Below are positions 7,809 through 11,692 of a stretch of DNA of 11,692 nt, piece after piece; positions within the stretch are counted from its first letter, which is position 1; every line of letters begins with the position of its first letter. The notes beneath the pieces were generated by a model. It saw only the letters and a program-made list of their open reading frames with translations. It was not told the DNA's origin and made no database searches. A program made the translations under genes and the position numbers. Source of the DNA: Alloprevotella tannerae (GTDB lineage: Bacteria > Bacteroidota > Bacteroidia > Bacteroidales > Bacteroidaceae); the NCBI GenBank assembly GCA_015259125.1, contig JABZGR010000044.1, forward strand, positions 1 to 11,692, written 5' to 3'.

Positions 7809-7845
7809 GGCAGGGCAGGCGTTGGAGCGAAGCGACAACCCTGCC
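7809..7845 (+). repeat. Right inner hairpin, diverged inverted copy of 7521-7560
   Basis: GGCAGG (7814-7819) plus GTTG (7821-7824) pair with CAAC (7836-7839) plus CCTGCC (7840-7845), with one bulged C. The opening GGCAGGGCAGG matches the reverse complement of the left hairpin's end (CCTGCCCTGCC), so the two hairpins are an inverted pair. Confidence 0.65.
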
Positions 7846-7863
7846 ACAATCCGCCGCAAACGG

Positions 7864-7886
7864 CAACCCCTTAGGGTTGGTCTTTA
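7864..7886 (-). repeat. Right terminal inverted repeat
   Basis: Exact reverse complement of 7479-7501. It ends 44 nt before the promoter box of the HU-like gene, so the element sits directly upstream of that promoter. Confidence 0.85.
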
Positions 7887-7930
7887 TATCTTTCCGCTTA
7901 TTATTTAATAATCAAAGGATTATGACCCAT

Positions 7931-7961
7931 TTTGCAGGCTCAGTGGAAATGCTTACCTTTG
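7931..7961 (+). promoter_or_regulatory. Promoter of the HU-like gene
   Basis: TTTG (7931-7934), a 19-nt spacer and TACCTTTG (7954-7961) form an exact Bacteroidota consensus promoter. Transcription should start near 7968, giving an untranslated leader of roughly 54 nt. Confidence 0.85.
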
Positions 7962-8021
7962 CATGCGCAAGGGCGAGGAGCGCTCTTGGTTTAATTATTC
8001 ACTACATAAATCTATACCACA

Positions 8022-8432
8022 ATGATTAAGTTCGTTATCAGAGCGAAGAAAAATCCGCTCAACCGTACACAAATCAAATTTTATCCCCAGATGGCGCCCG
8101 GCGCCCCTGTGATGTTACGCACCATTCTCGGGCGCATTGAGAAGCGTTCGGGCGTATCTTCTGCCTCCGTCAAGGCGGTTTTGGATGCCCTGCAATATGA
8201 GATTCTTCAAACACTCGCGGATGGTAATTCCGTTCGCTTAGGAGATCTTGGTTCGTTTCGCCTCACGATGCACGGCGAGGGCGCATCGACGGCGAAAGAA
8301 GCAAAGGAAAAAGGTGCAAATCTCATTAAGCGCGTGAGCGTGAGGTTCACGAAAAGCAGTACGATGCGGATGGCACTCGACAAGCGCAACTTAACCTTCT
8401 GTGCGCAGGAGGATATTCAGAATGTGAAGTAA
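8022..8432 (+). CDS. HU-like (HU-HIG type) DNA-binding protein
   Basis: A 136-residue basic protein of the histone-like HU/IHF group in the longer Bacteroidota form, which usually runs to about 120-160 residues compared with 90 for HU. The helical dimerisation part lies at about residues 30-66 (VMLRTILGRIEKRSGVSSAS onward). The HU signature follows at 68-81 (GNSVRLGDLGSFRL), then the DNA-binding arm region (about 82-108) and a short basic C-terminal extension. The start at 8022 suits the promoter at 7931-7961 and an A-rich leader; the N-terminal KFVIRAKKNPLN is typical of these proteins. It is monocistronic, with its own promoter and terminator. It may shape the nucleoid or regulate nearby genes; its specific targets cannot be read from the sequence. 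Confidence 0.88.
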   Translation: MIKFVIRAKKNPLNRTQIKFYPQMAPGAPVMLRTILGRIEKRSGVSSASVKAVLDALQYEILQTLADGNSVRLGDLGSFRLTMHGEGASTAKEAKEKGANLIKRVSVRFTKSSTMRMALDKRNLTFCAQEDIQNVK

Positions 8433-8478
8433 GCGAAGGGTCGGCGCAATGTAGTGCCGGCAGAAGATTACATTTAAT

Positions 8479-8516
8479 AAAGGCCGCGTTTTCCATTTTG
8501 GGAGCGCGGCTTTTTT
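8479..8516 (+). terminator. Intrinsic terminator after the HU-like gene
   Basis: GCCGCG (8483-8488) pairs with CGCGGC (8505-8510), followed by six T; the AAAG before the stem can extend it against the T-run. It lies about 50 nt past the stop codon at 8430-8432. Confidence 0.9.
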
Positions 8517-9086
8517 GGTGCATTGTCGAAAATGGGCGGTTAATCTTTCACACAAGGCTAAGGATCGTTCAAACTTTCTCCTATGATCGTAAAAATTGTC
8601 TTAGGTGAAAGTTTGAATTGTCTTATAGGACAATTTTAATTCTCCTATAAGACAATTTTGAGCGGGTGCTTGTGAGCGGAAAAGGTTGATGAGAAAAGAG
8701 CAAATACTAAGTAAAATTGTAGGTTAAATCTGCAAAAATAAATGAGAATCCAATACAAATACTCGAATCTTTAAGGAAACAGGCGGCGATTATTGTTTAA
8801 CCTCCTCGTCCGACTTTTTCTTATTCTTCATCAGAGAAGACATTGCTACTTTCTTCATCTCTCAGAAGTATAACACACTTATGGTAGATTTACTACTTCT
8901 TTTAATATCGTCTTCCTTTTCTATCGCTCTCCCATTCATCATGAAAAGATAGTGCTTATTAAAAGGACATTACGAAACTTTTGGTTTGTTGATGAAATGA
9001 CCACTTCTATCGCGTAGAGCATTATGGATTGATCATTGACGATTTATTTATACCTTTCTATTTCTTTTTAGATATTCAGTACATGT
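8517..9086. other. AT-rich intergenic stretch without a recognised gene
   Basis: Apart from the repeat array at 8568-8661 nothing in this stretch looks like a standard gene. On the minus strand a 22-codon frame (8858-8790, MKKVAMSSLMKNKKKSDEEV plus two residues) is open, but it lacks a promoter and is too short to call. A possible degraded gene cannot be excluded. Confidence 0.45.
8568..8661. repeat. Degenerate 22-bp tandem repeat array with dyad symmetry
   Basis: Four consecutive units begin TTCTCCTATGATC (8576), TTGTCTTAGGTG (8596), TTGTCTTATAGGAC (8618) and TTCTCCTATAAGAC (8640). Their lengths are 20, 22, 22 and 22 nt, and each ends in an A/T-rich piece finishing AA or GA. Unit 3 contains the near-perfect dyad TTGTCTTATAGGACAA. 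Two larger inverted repeats overlie the array: 8568-8583 with 8602-8617 (15 of 16 bases) and 8616-8630 with 8643-8657 (15 of 15). The 22-bp spacing puts repeats on one face of the helix, which suits cooperative protein binding, though a selfish intergenic repeat is also possible. Confidence 0.65.
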
Positions 9087-9120
9087 TTTGGTCAATTTCA
9101 AAAAAGATTTTGTACATTTG
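9087..9120 (+). promoter_or_regulatory. Promoter upstream of the small protein and surface lipoprotein
   Basis: TTTG (9087-9090) and TACATTTG (9113-9120) fit the Bacteroidota promoter, with a slightly long 22-nt spacer. It is the only good plus-strand match between the HU-like gene and the lipoprotein. Transcription from near 9127 would leave about 330 nt before the small gene at 9458. Confidence 0.6.
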
Positions 9121-9126
9121 CATCAG

Positions 9127-9457
9127 AAATTAAGACTTAACACAGATAGAGGTCAGCAGAAATCTGCTCGCAATCTTAGCTGAGTTCCGTCAAATCTAAA
9201 TTTTGTTGACATAAGGAAATAGCATTTTCTTATAGAGATTTTATCTAGTTTTTTTAACAAATCCAAATAGTTTACCGCCTTCTCCGCTAGTAAAGCAACT
9301 CCCAAGTCCATATTTAGACTACCGACATTCACGAAAAGAAAGCCGAACAAGCTCCAACAAGCAACGTGATTAGCTAAACACTCACGGGCCAGCTATGTTT
9401 ACCCATTTACATAGTTTCTCACACGACAATATTACTCATTATAATACAATTAGAACA
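9127..9457 (+). other. Long predicted untranslated leader of the small protein/lipoprotein transcript
   Basis: This stretch of about 330 nt has no convincing plus-strand coding frame. It holds a near-perfect palindrome AGCAGAAATCTGCT (9155-9168) close to the predicted transcription start, and a run of seven T at 9250-9256. A 65-codon frame on the minus strand (9350-9153) is open; it reads partly like a protein (AEKAVNYLDLLKKLDKISIR) but has no recognised relatives or signals. Confidence 0.4.
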
Positions 9458-9625
9458 ATGAAGAAAAAACAGTTAAGAAAGTATTGTGCACCAAAGTGCA
9501 CATCAGTGTATTTGGCAACTTCGCGCCTGTTGGAAACCTCAATTACCGGTCAACACAATCCTGGTAAGCACGCTACCGGACCAACCAGTGCTGATGCATC
9601 AATGGAAGATTGGCAAGAAGGGTAA
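9458..9625 (+). CDS. Small 55-residue protein of unknown function, upstream of a surface lipoprotein
   Basis: I do not recognise a named family. The product starts with a basic cluster (MKKKQLRKYC), has two cysteines close together (positions 10 and 14), a short hydrophobic patch (SVYLATSRLLETSITG) and a Gly/Ser/Thr/Asp-rich tail ending EDWQEG. The overall pattern (basic start, Y-x-x-P, LL-x-x-S, polar tail with Trp) recalls small proteins I remember near fimbrial and surface lipoprotein genes in Bacteroidales, a comparison I cannot verify. The ATG at 9458 follows an A-rich leader and gives a lysine-rich start; the in-frame ATG at 9395 would add 21 residues of poor character. It has no signal peptide that I can see and lies 88 nt before the lipoprotein gene on the same strand. 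Confidence 0.55.
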   Translation: MKKKQLRKYCAPKCTSVYLATSRLLETSITGQHNPGKHATGPTSADASMEDWQEG

Positions 9626-9642
9626 TATCATTTTACAATAAG

Positions 9643-9654
9643 ATTAAGCTTAAT
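9643..9654. repeat. 12-bp perfect palindrome between the small gene and the lipoprotein
   Basis: ATTAAGCTTAAT reads the same on both strands. It lies in the 88-nt gap and could be an operator half-site pair or chance in AT-rich DNA. No T-run follows, so it is not a terminator. Confidence 0.35.
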
Positions 9655-9713
9655 AGTCGTTAGAGTACAAAGCAGCTTAGCATATATATAGAGAGAATAA
9701 ACAGAGATAGATA

Positions 9714-11267
9714 ATGAAAAAAAGAGAAGTATTAAAAGCACGTATTCTTTCATTTGCGATTGCATATAGTCTGATGGTGGCATTCGTTTCTTGTTCAAAC
9801 GAAGAAGTCATACAAAAGGGAACAGACAACGATAACGATAAAAATCTCACAACGTTTATTACAGGCGGTGAGGAGATTCGCACATCCTTAGATTATTCTA
9901 CTGGTAATTTCTTTTGGGAAGCAGGTGATTATATCTATGTAAAGGACGATGATGGAACTTGGCAGAAAAGCAGTAATGCACCATCAGGTAAAGTTGCTTC
10001 TTTTAAGTATAAAGTACCAGGCAAGTTCATTGCCAACTCCTCATACGAGGTTTATTATCCTGGCAAGAATGGCAATAAAGACCAAGTTACAATTCCAGAC
10101 AACCAAACGCAGACGGAACCGAACAACACCGCACACATTGGCACATCTGGCGACTGCGGAACGGCAACGGCAACTAAGGTTGCAGATAAACAAGAGTTTA
10201 CCTTTACCCTTGATCACCAAGCTGCTATCCTCGTATTCTTGCCTTATTCGAATAATGAGATTCTAAAGACTTGCTATCTGACCAAGATTGAGGTAAACGC
10301 TGACGATGACATCGCTGCAACATATACCTTAACCCAAAGTACAGGTCTGACGGGTACTGGCACAGGCAAACAGATTGTGCTCAACACGAAGGGCAGTGGT
10401 GATTATGCAGAGGGATTTCCGCTCAACACCTCCTCTGCCAATGTAGCGACTAACGGAGCCTATATGGTCATCAAGCCGGGGAAGCACAAACTTAAGGTGC
10501 GGTATTGGGTGAAGGACTTGGTAAGCGGCGTCGAGGGAACTATCACTAGGGCTTTAGGAGCATTCACTTATCAAAAGAATACTTACTACGATATGACGGC
10601 TAGCCTTGACGCGCATATTTATGATGGCGACAGCTACTATATGTGGGACGCCAAAAAGCAGTATTGGGAAGGCTGGGAATGGTCTAAGAATCTCGCTGAA
10701 GGACAACCTACACTGGCAAGCCAGCCCGCTAGCGGAAATTACGCAAAGGTTCAGACTGACGTACGCTGGTATCAAACAGGTCGCAGTGCTACGATGAAAG
10801 CCAACTCGTCCTGCAAAGATCTGCCCACGGTAAACGAGATGGTTTGGTACGCTTCAAAAGGCGATCCTCGCTGGGATGGGGATGAAGTATGGATATCTAT
10901 GGGACACTTACACAAAGGTGGTATGTGGTTGAAGAAAAAAGCAAATATCAGCGGCTTCAAGGCAGATAAAACACCAGATGGAAGAGATTGGCGAAAGTTC
11001 CGCAATGATGACAGCTGGGACGTCTCATCAACCCTACCTTCAGTCAACGAAGCGACCCAATTCTTCTACTTGCCCGCTATGGGTAACTATCTTCAAGGGC
11101 GACTAAACGCCATCGACTATTATGGATTCTACTGGTCATCTAGCATCTTTCCTGACAACTCTAGTCAGACCGACTATTTCTCATATTATATGCGAATTAG
11201 AAGTACGAAAGTAGACGTCTTAGGGGCCAGCCGCGGCTATGGCTTTAGAGTACAAACTTTCGAATAA
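9714..11267 (+). CDS. Surface lipoprotein with fimbrillin-like N-terminal region and FISUMP-like C-terminal domain
   Basis: The 517-residue product has a lipoprotein signal peptide: basic MKKREVLKAR, a hydrophobic stretch 11-24 and the lipobox FVSC with Cys27. The next residues, SNEE, are acidic, like the export signals that send Bacteroidota lipoproteins to the cell surface. Residues about 45-298 resemble Mfa/FimA-type fimbrillins (RTSLDYSTGNFFWEAGDYIYV, then SYEVYYPG). The linker YYMWDAKKQYWEGWEW leads to a C-terminal domain (about 365-517) with FISUMP features: LPTVNEMVWYASKG, FYLPAMGNYLQGRL, YGFYWSSS and the closing RGYGFRVQTFE. It may be a fimbrial accessory or tip subunit, or a stand-alone adhesin; no usher-like or minor pilin gene is in view. 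An A-rich leader precedes the ATG. It shares a direction and probably a transcript with the small gene at 9458. Confidence 0.8.
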   Translation: MKKREVLKARILSFAIAYSLMVAFVSCSNEEVIQKGTDNDNDKNLTTFITGGEEIRTSLDYSTGNFFWEAGDYIYVKDDDGTWQKSSNAPSGKVASFKYKVPGKFIANSSYEVYYPGKNGNKDQVTIPDNQTQTEPNNTAHIGTSGDCGTATATKVADKQEFTFTLDHQAAILVFLPYSNNEILKTCYLTKIEVNADDDIAATYTLTQSTGLTGTGTGKQIVLNTKGSGDYAEGFPLNTSSANVATNGAYMVIKPGKHKLKVRYWVKDLVSGVEGTITRALGAFTYQKNTYYDMTASLDAHIYDGDSYYMWDAKKQYWEGWEWSKNLAEGQPTLASQPASGNYAKVQTDVRWYQTGRSATMKANSSCKDLPTVNEMVWYASKGDPRWDGDEVWISMGHLHKGGMWLKKKANISGFKADKTPDGRDWRKFRNDDSWDVSSTLPSVNEATQFFYLPAMGNYLQGRLNAIDYYGFYWSSSIFPDNSSQTDYFSYYMRIRSTKVDVLGASRGYGFRVQTFE

Positions 11268-11278
11268 AGGCCCAAACG

Positions 11279-11300
11279 CCCTCTTCTGGTAATGAGAGGG
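11279..11300 (+). repeat. Short hairpin just after the lipoprotein gene
   Basis: CCCTCT (11279-11284) pairs with AGAGGG (11295-11300) around a 10-nt loop. ATTGACAT follows rather than a T-run, so it is at best a weak terminator or an RNA 3'-end stabiliser. Confidence 0.45.
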
Positions 11301-11349
11301 ATTGACATAGAAAAGCAAACGACATTAACGACATAAAGAATAACAATTC

Positions 11350-11389
11350 AGCCCACCATTTCACTTATGAAATGGTGGGCTAATTATAA
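11350..11389 (+). terminator. Terminator-like hairpin after the lipoprotein gene
   Basis: AGCCCACCATTTCA (11350-11363) pairs perfectly with TGAAATGGTGGGCT (11368-11381) around CTTA: 14 pairs, tetraloop. The tail AATTATAA has few T, so release efficiency is uncertain, but this is the strongest stem after the gene and is probably the end of the transcript. Confidence 0.7.
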
Positions 11390-11600
11390 GCAGCTAATCA
11401 ATAAGCAGCGACATACGCACTTTGCGACCTTTCAAGTACAATCCACAAAGGCAAGTAAGTTCGAATGCAACTTTATCTAGTTTTTCAAGATAAACAAGAA
11501 CATATAGTACGCACACGTTTGTATTTAAGCGCTCACCCACTTACGCCGCATATCATACAATAAAATATTGCTGTCCGATAAACGTCAAAAAGAATAGGCA
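11390..11600. other. AT-rich stretch with no recognised gene
   Basis: No convincing frame, RNA gene or consensus promoter is visible on either strand. On the minus strand a frame entering from the right edge stays open to a stop near 11560, but it has no recognisable protein character. Confidence 0.45.
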
Positions 11601-11607
11601 AGACCGA

Positions 11608-11645
11608 CTCAATCGCTGAAACAATGCGGTTGAGGTCCTCTTTTT
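11608..11645 (+). terminator. Intrinsic terminator with no visible upstream gene
   Basis: CTCAATCGC (11608-11616) pairs with GCGGTTGAG (11626-11634), with one T-G pair, and GAC (11602-11604) can pair with GTC (11635-11637) across a three-base bulge. CTCTTTTT follows at 11638-11645. It could end read-through transcription from the lipoprotein gene or a small RNA from 11390-11600. Because A-rich sequence lies on the left side, it could also end a minus-strand transcript arriving from beyond the window. Confidence 0.6.
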
Positions 11646-11692
11646 GGCATTCCAAGCCCCCCTAATCAAAAAGCGAAGGCATTTGAGGGCTT

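Larger units (their letters stand above)
7479..7886. mobile_element. Mirror-symmetric palindromic element with 23-bp terminal inverted repeats (REP/MITE-like, no transposase)
   Basis: The ends are perfect 23-bp inverted repeats, 7479-7501 and 7864-7886, each containing an internal CAACCC/GGGTTG hairpin. Moving inward from both ends come related GGCAGGG...CCCTGCC hairpins (7521-7555 and 7809-7845, the right one resembling the reverse complement of the left). Inside these are short hairpins built on AACCCC/GGGGTT (7568-7584) and CAAGCC/GGCTTG (7786-7801). The middle, about 7585-7785, has no convincing gene. No target-site duplication is obvious at the edges. The symmetry fits a non-autonomous transposable element or an inverted pair of REP-like repeats; the copy number in the genome would decide between them and a local structure. 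Confidence 0.6.

Noticed and set aside
7736..8029. 97-codon plus-strand frame running through the right end of the palindromic element
   Set aside because: It crosses the inverted repeats and the HU-like gene's promoter and overlaps the HU-like start; its composition is that of translated repeat DNA.
8568..8661. CRISPR array at the tandem repeats
   Set aside because: The units are contiguous and degenerate with no unique spacers, and no cas genes are in the window.
9153..9350. 65-codon minus-strand frame in the leader of the small protein gene
   Set aside because: Part of it (AEKAVNYLDLLKKLDKISIR) reads like a helix, but there is no minus-strand promoter, no recognised family and it opposes a predicted transcript. 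A homology search finding conserved copies would reopen it.
9240..11485. 14-base word TTTATCTAGTTTTT shared by 9240-9253 and 11472-11485, considered as direct repeats flanking the small protein/lipoprotein genes
   Set aside because: The match is short, T-rich and not extended on either side, so chance in AT-rich DNA is a sufficient explanation.

Overview
The window looks like chromosome of a Bacteroidales bacterium (phylum Bacteroidota). The evidence is: several close matches to the Bacteroidota sigma factor promoter (TTTG, a spacer of about 19-22 nt, then TAnnTTTG); A-rich sequence rather than Shine-Dalgarno sites before most starts; a RimP that reads like the Bacteroides form; a gene order rimP-nusA-infB-cvpA-sufB that I remember from this order of bacteria; a Bacteroidota-type HU-like protein; and a fimbrillin-like surface lipoprotein. 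I cannot name the genus from sequence alone.

Bases 1-5821 are housekeeping. A tRNA-Arg(CCG) runs off the left edge on the minus strand and is divergent from the translation/transcription operon rimP-nusA-infB. RimP matures the 30S subunit, NusA controls RNA polymerase elongation and termination, and IF2 brings initiator tRNA to the ribosome. The operon has its own promoter and a structured leader of about 170 nt. A large hairpin with a T-rich tail lies between infB and cvpA, so cvpA and sufB are expressed by read-through or from a promoter I could not see.

Bases 5826-7324 hold sufB, the scaffold subunit of the SUF iron-sulfur cluster assembly complex, followed by a strong terminator. No sufC, sufD or sufS follows, although they usually do.

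Bases 7325-8021 have no convincing gene. They contain a mirror-symmetric palindromic element (7479-7886) bounded by perfect 23-bp inverted repeats with two further layers of related hairpins inside, probably a non-autonomous mobile or REP/MITE-like repeat. Just beyond it is a canonical promoter driving a stand-alone HU-like DNA-binding protein gene (8022-8432) that ends in an intrinsic terminator.

Bases 8512-9457 are a visibly AT-rich gap of almost 1 kb. It holds a degenerate 22-bp tandem array of dyads (8576-8661) and a promoter (9087-9120) that starts a long untranslated leader. The leader ends at a 55-residue small protein gene (9458-9625), followed by a 517-residue surface lipoprotein gene (9714-11267) combining a fimbrillin-like N-terminal region with a FISUMP-like C-terminal domain. 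The right end (11268-11692) has no recognised gene but carries three hairpins, at least two of them terminator-like.

The best candidates for something undescribed are the mirror-symmetric element, the 22-bp dyad array, and the small-protein/lipoprotein pair with its long leader. None is proven novel by sequence reading alone.
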